Source: Haliscomenobacter hydrossis DSM 1100 | Lineage (GTDB): Bacteria; Bacteroidota; Bacteroidia; Chitinophagales; Saprospiraceae | Assembly: GCF_000212735.1 (NCBI RefSeq) | Contig: NC_015513.1 | Coordinates: 28,190 to 92,189 of the forward strand | DNA length: 64,000 bases | Reading direction: 5' to 3' | Part shown: piece by piece, positions 1-8,917 of the stretch | Layout of the letters: every line of letters begins with the position of its first letter | How positions within the stretch are numbered: the stretch's first letter is position 1 | Position numbers and translations under genes: made by a program | Notes under the pieces: generated by a model | Seen by the model: the letters and a program-made list of their open reading frames with translations, nothing else | The model's database searches: none | What the model was told of the DNA's origin: nothing

Positions 1-614
1 CACGTTTGGAAATGACCATCGTGAGGAATGATGCCACCTTTGGCACCCCTTCCCGCAAGGTGCAATTGTATACCTCAGGACTCGATGGCAAACCCATCAC
101 CAACGCCTCTAAAACTGGCTATTACTTGAGAAAATACCAAATCGAAAGTTTGAACCTGAACAACAACAATACCGGGGTACACAGCTGGATCATTTTCCGT
201 TACCCGGAAATTTATTTGAACTATGCCGAGGCCTTGAACGAGTGGAGTCCAGGCAATCCAGACATCAAAACATTCTACGACCGGGTCAGAAGCAGAACCG
301 GAGTAACCATGCCCGGTTTGCCCACTGGTTTGTCGCAAGCAGAGGTCAGAGAAGCGATTCGGAACGAAAAAAGGGTGGAATTTGCCTTTGAAGACCATCG
401 TTTTTGGGATGTGCGCCGCTGGATGCAAGGGGCCACTTATTTTGGTGCCCCACTCCGCGGAGTTGACATTACCCGCGACGCAACGAGTGGCGCATTCACT
501 TATACGCCTAACACCGTGGAGCAGCGCACTTTTGACCCCAAAATGTACCTGTACCCGATCCCGCAAAACGACCTGAACATTTCGCCCTTGATCGTACAAA
601 ATCCATTGTGGTAA
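1..614 (+). CDS. SusD/RagB family outer-membrane glycan-binding lipoprotein, C-terminal part (cut by window start)
   Basis: The reading frame is open to the window edge, so only the last ~204 residues of a SusD protein (usually 500-600 aa) are present. The sequence shows the typical SusD C-terminal half: the motif YPEIYLNYAEALNE, then IRNEKRVEFAFEDHRFWDVRRW, and the ending YPIPQNDLNISPLIVQNP, which in the family forms the conserved C-terminus (IP..E....P...QNP). SusD proteins sit on the cell surface as lipoproteins and deliver glycans to a SusC TonB-dependent transporter; the partner SusC would lie upstream of the window. The next gene starts 23 bp after the stop, so the two are probably cotranscribed. 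The family call is secure; the ligand is unknown. Confidence 0.93.
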   Translation, partial: RLEMTIVRNDATFGTPSRKVQLYTSGLDGKPITNASKTGYYLRKYQIESLNLNNNNTGVHSWIIFRYPEIYLNYAEALNEWSPGNPDIKTFYDRVRSRTGVTMPGLPTGLSQAEVREAIRNEKRVEFAFEDHRFWDVRRWMQGATYFGAPLRGVDITRDATSGAFTYTPNTVEQRTFDPKMYLYPIPQNDLNISPLIVQNPLW

Positions 615-637
615 CCAGCACTAATAAAAAATCACCA

Positions 638-1492
638 ATGAAAAAATACCTTTTCTTCAGCAACTTTTGGGCCCTACTTTTCCTGGGATTTGTCGTTCTG
701 TTTGCCTCCTGTGACCAACAAGGGCTCATCGGAGAAGCCATTTATCCAACTCAAAACTTCTACATGTCTCAGGCTGCAGTAGCCACAGTAGGCCCTGGTG
801 CCAATGGCATTTATACCATCACGCCGCGCATTGAAGGCGTAGCGACCAGGTTCATCATTGACGCAGCCACCAAAAAATTCAACGTGCCATTAGGGGTGAT
901 CCGTTCCGGAGTCAGTCTTGATGGTGATGTCGATGTAAGTGTGTTAACCAATACCGATACCATCAATAAGTTGATCGCGCTCAACAAGTTTGCGGTGGCT
1001 GACCCTGCGGTTACAACCGAACTCCTTCCAGCGAGTGCGTTTACATTACCCGGATCGCTTACCGTCAAAGATGGGGAGAGCAATGCAAATTTTATACTGC
1101 CGATCGATTTGAATTTTTTAATCAATAGCCTGAATGACAATCCTAAAAAAAGGTACGCCATGGGGGTGTCCATCAAGCCCAACACCAACGCGGATAATCC
1201 CCAAATCGTGCCACTCCGCACCACGGTAATCTTAATTGACCCCGCTCAGGTTTTACTGGCGGCGGCTAATTTTTCATCGTTCGTGTATACGGAAACCAAA
1301 ACCGGGAATTTCAGCAATGGTACGGCCAACGGCGTCTCCTATTCCTGGAATTTCGGTGATGGATCGCCAGCGGAAACCACCGCTTCGCCAAGCCATAAAT
1401 ATGCTGCGGCGGGCACATACACGGTTACCTTAACCGCAACCGGGGTTGCCGGGCCTCCTTCAGTGAAAACAGCAAGTATCGTGATTCCCTAA
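638..1492 (+). CDS. PKD-domain surface lipoprotein downstream of SusD (DUF1735-like N-terminal half)
   Basis: The likely start is the ATG at 638, which gives a clean lipoprotein signal peptide (MKKYLFFSNF...LFASC; lipobox cysteine about residue 25); an upstream GTG would add ten residues that do not look like a leader. Residues ~30-205 resemble the DUF1735/BT_3987-type domain found in proteins encoded just after SusD. The last ~75 residues are a PKD domain with the hallmarks YSWNFGDGSPAE and HKYAAAGTYTVTLTA. Proteins in this position are usually surface glycan-binding proteins (SGBPs) that help SusCD capture polysaccharide. It lies in the same orientation directly after susD and is probably in its operon. 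The role is inferred from position and domains; the ligand cannot be read from sequence. Confidence 0.82.
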   Translation: MKKYLFFSNFWALLFLGFVVLFASCDQQGLIGEAIYPTQNFYMSQAAVATVGPGANGIYTITPRIEGVATRFIIDAATKKFNVPLGVIRSGVSLDGDVDVSVLTNTDTINKLIALNKFAVADPAVTTELLPASAFTLPGSLTVKDGESNANFILPIDLNFLINSLNDNPKKRYAMGVSIKPNTNADNPQIVPLRTTVILIDPAQVLLAAANFSSFVYTETKTGNFSNGTANGVSYSWNFGDGSPAETTASPSHKYAAAGTYTVTLTATGVAGPPSVKTASIVIP

Positions 1493-1525
1493 AGCATGCC
1501 TAAAACAAAAATTTTTAGACATGCT
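1493..1525 (+). terminator. Hairpin after the PKD lipoprotein gene
   Basis: AGCATGCCTAAA and TTTAGACATGCT form a 12-bp stem with one G-T pair around an A/T loop, directly after the stop codon. No long U tract follows, so it may be a weak terminator or an RNA-processing hairpin. The half-site AGCATGTCTAAA recurs alone at ~45969. Confidence 0.45.
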
Positions 1526-1559
1526 CTCTCTTCAACATGCGCTGCATGAATGCTAAACA

Positions 1560-3619
1560 ATGAACCTTCAACAAGCTCAAAAATTCACCCACTTGAGGTG
1601 CTTTGTAACCCTTGGTTTGCTGGCACTTGCTCAGGGAATCCTGGCTCAATTGCCAGCCGCTGAATCCTTGTTGAGCAATGGCTTGAATTCCTTCGAAGTG
1701 TACGGATCCACTGCCCCCCATGCCCTGGTTGAGGAAGTGGCGGTGACCGGACAGCCCTTCACCAAAGCTTTGCGGGTCAATACCTTTAAGCAGGCAGTAG
1801 ACAAAGGGAATTACGGATTGAGAGCGGACATCAATACGAATTTGCACAAAGGTGACGTGCTTTGGATTTCATTCAAAGCACGTTGCCTCGAGAGCACCCG
1901 CGAAACGGGAGAAGCCTCGTTTGAGTTTCGTTTTGACCAGTTGGTAAATGGAAAATACCAGTGGCCATCTTACCTCGAACGAGGGGTATCTGTTGGAAAA
2001 GAATGGACAGAAACCAGTCTCCCCTTTGTCCTTCCCAAAGATGTAAAACCCGCAGATGTACGTCTGATTTTCAAGTTCGACACCTATGCACAACGCTTCG
2101 AACTAGGACCGGTGACCTTTTTGAACTATGGTCCAGGGGTAAAACTGAGCGATTTGCCGCGCAGCTTTGTCCGGTACGAAGGCAGTGAACCCGATGCCCC
2201 CTGGCGTAGTGCTGCTGCCGAACGCATTGAAAAATACCGCAAAGGTGATTTGAGCATCAAGGTGATTGATGCTAAAGGAAAACCTGTCCCCGGCGCTCAA
2301 GTTGCCGTTCGAATGAAACGCAATGCCTTCAATTGGGGCACCTCCACCAATACTCAACGGCTCCTGGACACCCTGCGACCAGAGTCGAAAATCTACCGCG
2401 ATACCTTGCTGAAATATTTCAATCAGGTGGTGCTGGAAAACGAAATGAAGTGGTCTGCGTGGACGGATCCGCATAATCCACACGAGCAAACCCTCAAGGG
2501 AATCCAGTGGTTAAAAGCCCATAACATTCCGGTGCGTGGACACGTAATGGTTTGGCCATCTTTTCAGCATTCTCCGAAAATTGTGGCTGAACTGAAAAAC
2601 GATACCGCCGCTTTGCGTGCGCTCGTGTTTCGTCACATCGAGGAACAGCTCAGCAAAATGAAGGGCCAGTTCACGGAATGGGATGTCGTCAATGAACCCT
2701 ACGCCCACCACGATTGGCTGGACCTGTTGGGCAAAGAGGAAATGGTGAAATGGTTCAAAGCTGCCCGCGCCGGAGCACCCGGTGTCAAACTGTTTTTGAA
2801 CGACTATACCATGTTTCATCTGTCGATTACCCACAAATCCCCTAATTAGGTTTGTGGTTGATATTGAGCATTTTACTGCGGCTTCAGAACCCCCGACCCC
2901 TAAAGGGGAGCACATTTTAGGTAACTAAAAGGCCTTACTTTTTCTAAAAAGGGGGAAATATTACGATTATCGAAAATATACTCCCCTTTAGGGGTTGGGG
3001 GTTCTGAAGCTAAAGCACAATCTCGCATTCAATGTGCGGATTTGTGGGTAATCGACAGATGTTTCATGGCGAAGGCCCCAATGCTGCCAGCGAAGCTTTT
3101 TACAACAATGTAAAATTCCTCCAGGAAAACGGAGCGCCCATTGATGCCATCGGTGAGCAAGGACACATTGGTGGCACGCCTCCGGCGATCCCCAAAGTAA
3201 TCGAACGCCTGAATCGCTTTGCCGAATTGGGCTTACCGATTCAAATATCCGAGTTCGACATCAACAGCAACGACGACGACTTGAAAGCGCGTTACTTGTC
3301 GGATTTTATGACTGCCGTTTTTAGTCATCCAGCTACGGTTGGTTTTTTGCAATGGGGTTTCTGGGAGGCGCAACACTGGTTCCCCGCAGCTGCTTTGTGG
3401 AATAGAGATTGGACCCTGCGCAAGCATGGAAAAGCCTTTACCGATTTGGTAAGCAAAACCTGGTGGACAAATTTTGACGGGAAAACAGCGCCTGACGGGG
3501 TCAGTAAATTGCGCGGTTTTTGCGGGGATTACGAGATCACCATCACCTACAAGGGCAAAACGAGCAAACAGCAGTATACCTTGGACAATCAGGGCGGAGT
3601 TCTGGTGGTGAAATTGTAA
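1560..3619 (+). pseudogene. GH10 endo-1,4-beta-xylanase, disrupted by a MITE insertion
   Basis: The 5' piece (1560-2849) has a signal peptide, an N-terminal carbohydrate-binding-like beta domain (~residues 30-190) and the first part of a GH10 TIM barrel with the acid/base motif WDVVNEPYAHHDW. The frame continues to LNDYTMFH and then enters the MITE, where it stops at 2847. The 3' piece resumes at 3059 with MFHGEGPNAASEAFYNN and contains the nucleophile motif QISEFDIN and the barrel end (GFLQWGFWE). Removing the element plus one copy of the 9-bp duplication restores one continuous ~600-residue enzyme. As it stands the 5' product lacks the nucleophile. A chance ATG inside the MITE (3032) could start the 3' piece, but that piece lacks the acid/base. 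The ancestral function would be xylan cleavage in the periplasm or at the surface. Confidence 0.92.
2820..3058. mobile_element. 239-bp MITE with IS50-like ends, copy 1 (inside the xylanase gene)
   Basis: The element begins CTGTCGATTACCCACAAAT and ends with the exact inverse. It is flanked by a perfect 9-bp target duplication ATGTTTCAT (2811-2819 and 3059-3067). It encodes no protein. Internally it is a long imperfect palindrome: GCTTCAGAACCCCC near one end pairs with GGGGGTTCTGAAGC near the other, and each arm holds a smaller palindrome CCCCTAAAGGGG. A near-identical copy in the opposite orientation lies at 32531-32770 beside an IS50-like transposase whose outer end is almost the same 19-mer. 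It is therefore a non-autonomous derivative probably moved in trans by that transposase. Confidence 0.93.
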
Positions 3620-3683
3620 ATCGACTGGCATACGTTACCGTTTTTTGATTGCCAATAGTTTTTAATGTAAAAAACATTACCTT

Positions 3684-5000
3684 ATGAAGCGCAGAACTTT
3701 CATCAAAAACGCCTCAATTGCCAGTGCAGGAGGGTTAACTATCCTGAACTTTCCGGTATTCGGCAAAAATGCACCCAGCAATAAAGTAGTGGTCGCCGTA
3801 ATGGGGGTCAACAGCCGTGGGGCTTACCACGCCGAAAAATTTGCTGAAATTCCCGGCGTAGAGGTAGCTTACCTCTGCGATGTGGAAGATGGGGCAATCA
3901 AAAAAGGGTTGAGCGCGGTCAAAAATGCCGCTCGGAAGCCCACGGTAGAAAAAGACATCCGCAAGCTGGTCAGCAAAAATGACTTTGATGCCCTGGTCAT
4001 CGCTGCACCCGACCACTGGCACGCTCCTGCCGCCCTCCTTGGCCTGGCCAACGGCAAACACGTTTACGTTGAAAAGCCTTGCAGCCACAATCCCCAGGAA
4101 GGTGAAATGCTCATTGCCGCGCAAAAAAAATACGGCAAAATTGTCCAGGTAGGTAGCCAGCGCCGCTCCTTCCCTACCCTGATCGAAGCCGTCAAAGAAG
4201 TGCGCGGTGGCTTGATTGGCAACCCGTACATGGCCAAAGCCTGGTACACCAATTCGCGCAAATCGATTGGGGTAGGAAAATCCATCCCGGTGCCCGCCAC
4301 CCTGGATTTTGACCTATGGCAAGGCCCCGCACCGCGTAAGGCTTTCCAAGACAATTTGGTACACTACAATTGGCATTGGTTTTGGCATTGGGGCACAGGT
4401 GAAGCCTGCAACAATGGCAACCACGAGATTGATTGCTGCCGCTGGTTCTTAGGGGTTGACTTCCCGACCAAGGTAACCTCGGCAGGTGGGCGCTATGCTT
4501 TTAAAGACGATTGGGAAACCCCCGATACCCAAATTGCTTCCTTTGAATTTGGCAACAACAAAACCATCACCTGGGAAGGCCGCAGTTGCAACTCCTACCC
4601 CATCGAAGGCAGCGGCCGTGGCTTCATCATCTATGGAGACAAAGGTACGCTGGTCAACTATGGCGGTGGGGATTACAAAGTATACGATACGGCCAACAAG
4701 CTGGTCAAAGAAATCAAATCGAACGTCAAAGCTGATCCAAATAATACCGTGAGCGCCAGCGGCAATGCCGACATGTATCACTTGAGCAACTTCATCGAAA
4801 GTGTGCGGGGGAACGCAACGGTTACAGCCTCGGTCGAAGAAGGTCACCGCAGTGTGCTGCTTTGTCACCTGGCCAACATTGCCCAACGCACCGGAACAAC
4901 CCTACAATGCGACCCACAAAACGGACGCATCCTCAACAACAAAGTTGCCACAAAATTGTGGGGACGGGCTTACGAAAAAGGCTGGGAAATGACGGTTTAA
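3684..5000 (+). CDS. Gfo/Idh/MocA family oxidoreductase with Tat-type leader
   Basis: This is a 438-residue protein of the glucose-fructose oxidoreductase family. The N-terminus MKRRTFIKNASIASAGG resembles a Tat signal (twin arginine plus hydrophobic stretch), which suggests periplasmic export with a prebound NAD(P). The Rossmann fold follows (VVVAVMGVNSRGAYHAEKF; less glycine-rich than the textbook GxGxxG), then the family motif EKPCSHN at ~residues 132-138 and the C-terminal substrate domain with the motif GEACNNGNHEIDCCRW. Secreted members act on sugars or glycosides, often by transient oxidation. It lies between the broken xylanase and a beta-helix enzyme in the glycan region. The family is secure; substrate and direction of the reaction are unknown. 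Confidence 0.88.
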   Translation: MKRRTFIKNASIASAGGLTILNFPVFGKNAPSNKVVVAVMGVNSRGAYHAEKFAEIPGVEVAYLCDVEDGAIKKGLSAVKNAARKPTVEKDIRKLVSKNDFDALVIAAPDHWHAPAALLGLANGKHVYVEKPCSHNPQEGEMLIAAQKKYGKIVQVGSQRRSFPTLIEAVKEVRGGLIGNPYMAKAWYTNSRKSIGVGKSIPVPATLDFDLWQGPAPRKAFQDNLVHYNWHWFWHWGTGEACNNGNHEIDCCRWFLGVDFPTKVTSAGGRYAFKDDWETPDTQIASFEFGNNKTITWEGRSCNSYPIEGSGRGFIIYGDKGTLVNYGGGDYKVYDTANKLVKEIKSNVKADPNNTVSASGNADMYHLSNFIESVRGNATVTASVEEGHRSVLLCHLANIAQRTGTTLQCDPQNGRILNNKVATKLWGRAYEKGWEMTV

Positions 5001-5022
5001 AACCACACTACTGGAATTTTGC

Positions 5023-5184
5023 TCGGAGGACATGAATAGCCCCTGGCTTTAGCCTGGGGTCATGGAGATTCTCTCTTGATTGGGCTTTAGCCCCAGCCTT
5101 TATTTTCAAATCAGGGCTAAAGCCCAAATCGGAGGGTATTGCGACGACCCCAGGCTAAAGCCAGGGGCTATTCAAGTCCTTCGC
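5023..5184. repeat. Nested palindromic repeat element (~160 bp)
   Basis: An outer inverted repeat pairs GAATAGCCCCTGGCTTTAGC (5034 onward) with its exact complement ending at ~5173, and weaker pairing extends to GGAGGACATG/CAAGTCCTTC. An inner pair GGGCTTTAGCCC/GGGCTAAAGCCC sits in the arms. It fills the gap after the oxidoreductase gene and has no coding content. It could be a REP/MITE-like mobile palindrome or a structured intergenic RNA; no other copy was noticed in this window. Confidence 0.75.
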
Positions 5185-5244
5185 TTATGAAAAATAGAAA
5201 TGTCCAGTTGAGTGGTTTAAAACCACCACAGAAAGTATAAACGT

Positions 5245-5424
5245 ATGGATTTTTTCAAAAAAGCGGGTTTGAGTCTAGGTGTGACCTTACTCGCCCTGGC
5301 GTGCTATGCCCAGCAAGCAAACACATTCTCTCTTTTCCCAAAAAATAAAAACCCAAACCATGAAAAACATGAGCTTACTGCTGTTCCTTTTTTGTTTGTG
5401 GAGTGCTGCTTGCGACAAGCCTGA
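5245..5424 (+). pseudogene. Orphan signal-peptide fragment in front of the beta-helix gene
   Basis: An ATG at 5245 opens a 59-codon frame whose first ~24 residues (MDFFKKAGLSLGVTLLALAC...) are a convincing secretion signal ending CYAQQ. The rest runs into the next gene in a different frame and makes no sense as protein. It therefore looks like the 5' end of a lost secreted-protein gene, left when the present downstream gene was joined here, next to the palindromic element. Expression is possible but no function can be proposed. Confidence 0.45.
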
Positions 5425-6811
5425 AGTAGGCGCTCCCGTCGTTCCCACTACCCCAACTGCCAGTGGAAAACTGATCGTTTATCCAGCCCCCGGGGATTTA
5501 AGCAGCGTAGAACACCTAGCGCAATCCAATGATTACAAAGTAGAAGTTCGGCGAAATGGGGATACCGATTACCAAACCATCTTTGTGTACAAAACCGATA
5601 ATTATTGGGTGGACACTTATTTTGGTAGCAAACCCAAGCCACAAACTGCCGCCTCTTTCAGCAGTTTTGCCTTCAGCGAAACGGCGGTGGACATAAAAAT
5701 CACCTGCAATTTTCCCGCCAATAAGGTTACGATCAGGCCCTTGAACTTTGGCATCAACCCCGTTCAGAATGGCAACGTGATCAGCTTTACCCTGAGCGAA
5801 CCCAAAAAAGTTTCGATCGAAGTAAATGACCGCAGCAATCCGCTGTTTTTGTTTGCCGAGGCACCAGATGTAGCACCTATTGCCGCGACCCATTATTACG
5901 GGCCAGGTGTGCACCACATTGGTTTGCAAAAAACCATTAAATCCAATGAAACCGTATACATCGCTGCTGGAGCAGTTGTAGAAGGCTCTTTTTTAATCCC
6001 CTACAACACCCAGAACGTCAGCATCAAAGGTCGGGGTATCCTCTCGATGGGCGAATGGAAGCACGAGTCCACTGCGGTAAGCTGGTTGGGTGCACATTCG
6101 GCCATCAAAGCAAACGGAGTCAGCAACCTGCAAATGGAAGGTTTGATCATTGCCAACAGTTGCGGTTGGACCATTCCCATTTACAACAGCGACAACCTGA
6201 CGTTCAACAACCAATTCAAGAACCTCAAACTGGTCTCCTGGAATGGAAATTCCGATGGTTTTTGGGTCAATGGCCGCAACCACCTCATCGACGATTGTTT
6301 TATTTTCAACAATGACGACATCTTCATGTCGCACGGCGCGACCAATTGTAAAATTTCCAACATCGTAGCCTGGGGTGGCCCCTGGGGAAGATTGTATTGG
6401 TTGAGCGAACAAACTTCAACCAGCAACATCCTTTTTGAAAACATCAACCTCATTGGAAAAGATGGCGGCGTGGCAGTTATTCTGGTCGACGAAGAGAAGG
6501 GTACCAAAATAGCGATGAGCAACATTACTTTTCGGAACCTGCGCATCGAAGCGCATCCCAAAACCAGCAGCTACAATACCAATAAATTCCTCGTATTGAA
6601 TTCCGGTTACAAAGGGGTGAGCAATTGGTTGTTTGAAAACCTGACCATCGACGATAAAAATGTGGATGAAGGGGATCTGCTGGGAACGGCCAATAGCCCC
6701 ATCAACGGCATCAAGTTTAAAAATTTCAAACTAGGTGGCGCCAAAGTGAATTCACTGTTGGATGCCAACATGGACAAAAATGAATTTGCCACGGGTATCA
6801 CTTTTGAATAA
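5360..6811 (+). CDS. Secreted right-handed beta-helix glycosidase-like lipoprotein (GH28/GH49-like)
   Basis: The ATG at 5360 was chosen because it begins a lipoprotein signal (MKNMSLLLFLFCLWSAAC; cysteine at ~residue 18). A beta-sandwich-like N-terminal region of ~170 residues is followed by the beta-helix signature of pectinase-fold enzymes: ETVYIAAGAVVEGSF, then SIKGRGILSMGEW, then repeated coils such as ISNIVAWGGPWG. The paired acidic residues in CFIFNNDDIFMSHG sit where GH28/GH49 enzymes carry catalytic aspartates. GH49 (dextranase/isopullulanase-like) has the same N-terminal sandwich plus helix layout, so it is at least as likely as GH28. It lies 29 bp before the GH36 gene in the same direction, so the two are probably co-expressed. 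The substrate is not known. Confidence 0.72.
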   Translation: MKNMSLLLFLFCLWSAACDKPEVGAPVVPTTPTASGKLIVYPAPGDLSSVEHLAQSNDYKVEVRRNGDTDYQTIFVYKTDNYWVDTYFGSKPKPQTAASFSSFAFSETAVDIKITCNFPANKVTIRPLNFGINPVQNGNVISFTLSEPKKVSIEVNDRSNPLFLFAEAPDVAPIAATHYYGPGVHHIGLQKTIKSNETVYIAAGAVVEGSFLIPYNTQNVSIKGRGILSMGEWKHESTAVSWLGAHSAIKANGVSNLQMEGLIIANSCGWTIPIYNSDNLTFNNQFKNLKLVSWNGNSDGFWVNGRNHLIDDCFIFNNDDIFMSHGATNCKISNIVAWGGPWGRLYWLSEQTSTSNILFENINLIGKDGGVAVILVDEEKGTKIAMSNITFRNLRIEAHPKTSSYNTNKFLVLNSGYKGVSNWLFENLTIDDKNVDEGDLLGTANSPINGIKFKNFKLGGAKVNSLLDANMDKNEFATGITFE

Positions 6812-6840
6812 TCAGTACTATTCATCAAGATCAGACCATC

Positions 6841-8913
6841 ATGAAATACTTCATTTGTTTTTGCTGTCTACTTGCTTTGCTTCCATTGATGCAAGCCCAA
6901 GACATCAAATCTTGCACAGCTACCTTAAAAAACGACACGTTATACGTTGCCAATAATCGGATTTCCAGAACTTACCTCTGGAATCAAGGCAACCTCATTT
7001 CACGCGCATTGAGCGACAAGGCCAATCGAAAAACCTGGCTGATGAGCGGCAATAAACCCGATTTGATCTTCCCGGGGCAAGGTGAAAAGGCTGAAAATGC
7101 GCGCTTTGAGGCAAAAATTGTGTCCAAAACGTCCGTCACGCCCGAGTACCTGAGCGCAGAAGTCACTTATTTTTTGGACAAACTGGAGGTCAAGCGGGTG
7201 TTTCGGATTTATCCCGATTGCCCGGCTATTGCTTGCGACCTCTATTTTCGGGGCAGCTCTACTGCCGTTTGGCTTCAGCCAGGCACCAACCTGGCAGATA
7301 TGGTCAACCTCGAAAAACTCACCGCCAGCACTGCCGGGAACAATACCCCCGTTATTGAAAAATTAGAATTACCCGGTCGGCATTGGCGCTTGGATGCCGT
7401 GGAGTTTTCGGACATTACCGATCGCTTCAACAACCTAGTGAACACCGTTCAGGCCATCTCTTACCGACCCAATTTGTACCGTGGTAATCTGCTTTTTGCC
7501 CACGACAATACCAGCAACTACGGGGTGTTTATGCTCAAAGAAGCCCCTACCTCCAATGTGCAATTGGCCTATCCTGGCGGCGATTTTCTCACCGAGTTTG
7601 GCACCCTGCGGATCATTGGTGCGGGCTTGAACCCGGCGGATTTACATCCCTCGGAATGGCGACGCGGTTATGGATTTGTAACCGGAGTCTATGCGGGTGA
7701 TCCCAACAATCGCTACAAAGCCCTGCGTACCTATCAGCGCAAACTGCGCATCCATGTGCCAGGACGAGACGAAATGATCCTCATGAACACCTGGGGTGAC
7801 CGCGGCCAGGATACCCGGGTCAGTGAAAAATTTGCCCTGCTGGAATTGGAAGCGGGGGCTAAACTGGGCATTACCCATTTTCAACTGGATGATGGTTGGG
7901 AATCGGGGCGTTCTTCTAATTCCGCGTTTAAAGGGGGATCTTTGGAAAAAATCTGGGACAATCCCAAATACTGGGAACCGCATCCCGAAAAATTTCCCAA
8001 CGGACTCGCTCCCGTCGTAAAAAAAGGCAAAGAACTGGGCATTGAGGTCTGCCTGTGGTTCAATCCCAGTAGAGACAACAGCAACGAAAATTGGGAAAAG
8101 GATGCCGATGTTTTGATCGGAATTTACCAGAAATACGGCATTCGTACCTTCAAGATTGATGGGGTGGCACTGCCGGATAAACTGGCGGAGGTGAATTTTC
8201 GGAAGTTTCTGGACAAAGTCAGCCAGGCCACGGATCACCAGGTGGTGTTCAATCTGGATGTCACCGCCAACCGCCGGGGAGGCTACCATTACCTTAATGA
8301 GTATGGCAATATTTTTCTGGAAAACCGCTATACGGACTGGACCAATTATTACCCCTACACTACCCTGCGCAACTTGTGGATGTTGTCAAAATACGTCCCG
8401 GCGCAAAACTTCCAGATTGAGTTTTTGAACAAATGGCGCAACCTGGATAAATACCCGGCCAACGACCCTTTTGCCCCCCAAAACTACTCCTTTGATTACC
8501 TTTTTGCCATCACCATGTTTGCACAGCCCCTCGCCTGGTTTGAAGGCACGGGTCTGCCCGCCGAAGCATTTTCGACTTCCAAGCTAATCAAGACCTACCT
8601 CCAGCACAATACCAAAATTCACGCTGGCCAAATTTTCCCGATCGGCAATGAACCGGATGGCCTGCAATGGACGGGTTTCCAATCGATTGGCAATGCGCAA
8701 TCCGGCTACCTCCTGGTGTTTCGCGAAGCCACTGCCGAAGCCAGAAAGGCCGTAAAAACCTGGTTGCCAGCTGGCAAAAAAGTAAAATGTACGCTGATCG
8801 CTGGTGCCGGGAAATCCTTCGAAAGCCTAGTTCAGGCGGAAGGCAGTGTCACCTTTGAATTGCCCAGTAAGAACAGTTTTGCGTTGTACCACTATTCAAT
8901 CACCGAAAAGTAA
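6841..8913 (+). CDS. GH36-like alpha-galactosidase, secreted
   Basis: The 690-residue protein has a signal peptide (MKYFICFCCLLALLPLMQAQ). Residues ~25-290 form the large beta-sandwich of clan GH-D enzymes, and a TIM barrel follows from ~300. Motifs include NTWGDRGQD at the barrel start, FQLDDGWESG, CLWFNPS and FKIDG, with Asp440 in the position of the GH36 nucleophile. Asp499 in LENRYTDW is a candidate acid/base. Length and domain order fit GH36 alpha-galactosidase or alpha-N-acetylgalactosaminidase; the substrate is inferred at family level only. The next gene begins 4 bp after its stop, a strong sign of an operon that also contains the upstream beta-helix enzyme. Confidence 0.8.
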   Translation: MKYFICFCCLLALLPLMQAQDIKSCTATLKNDTLYVANNRISRTYLWNQGNLISRALSDKANRKTWLMSGNKPDLIFPGQGEKAENARFEAKIVSKTSVTPEYLSAEVTYFLDKLEVKRVFRIYPDCPAIACDLYFRGSSTAVWLQPGTNLADMVNLEKLTASTAGNNTPVIEKLELPGRHWRLDAVEFSDITDRFNNLVNTVQAISYRPNLYRGNLLFAHDNTSNYGVFMLKEAPTSNVQLAYPGGDFLTEFGTLRIIGAGLNPADLHPSEWRRGYGFVTGVYAGDPNNRYKALRTYQRKLRIHVPGRDEMILMNTWGDRGQDTRVSEKFALLELEAGAKLGITHFQLDDGWESGRSSNSAFKGGSLEKIWDNPKYWEPHPEKFPNGLAPVVKKGKELGIEVCLWFNPSRDNSNENWEKDADVLIGIYQKYGIRTFKIDGVALPDKLAEVNFRKFLDKVSQATDHQVVFNLDVTANRRGGYHYLNEYGNIFLENRYTDWTNYYPYTTLRNLWMLSKYVPAQNFQIEFLNKWRNLDKYPANDPFAPQNYSFDYLFAITMFAQPLAWFEGTGLPAEAFSTSKLIKTYLQHNTKIHAGQIFPIGNEPDGLQWTGFQSIGNAQSGYLLVFREATAEARKAVKTWLPAGKKVKCTLIAGAGKSFESLVQAEGSVTFELPSKNSFALYHYSITEK

Positions 8914-8917
8914 AGCC

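Noticed and set aside
3032..3619. Functional short xylanase starting inside the MITE
   Set aside because: The ATG is MITE sequence and the product lacks the acid/base half of the active site.
8846..8917. N-terminal extension of the beta-helix protein into the GH36 gene
   Set aside because: The added residues are antisense-free but GH36-frame-shifted sequence without leader features; the ATG at 8918 begins the signal peptide.
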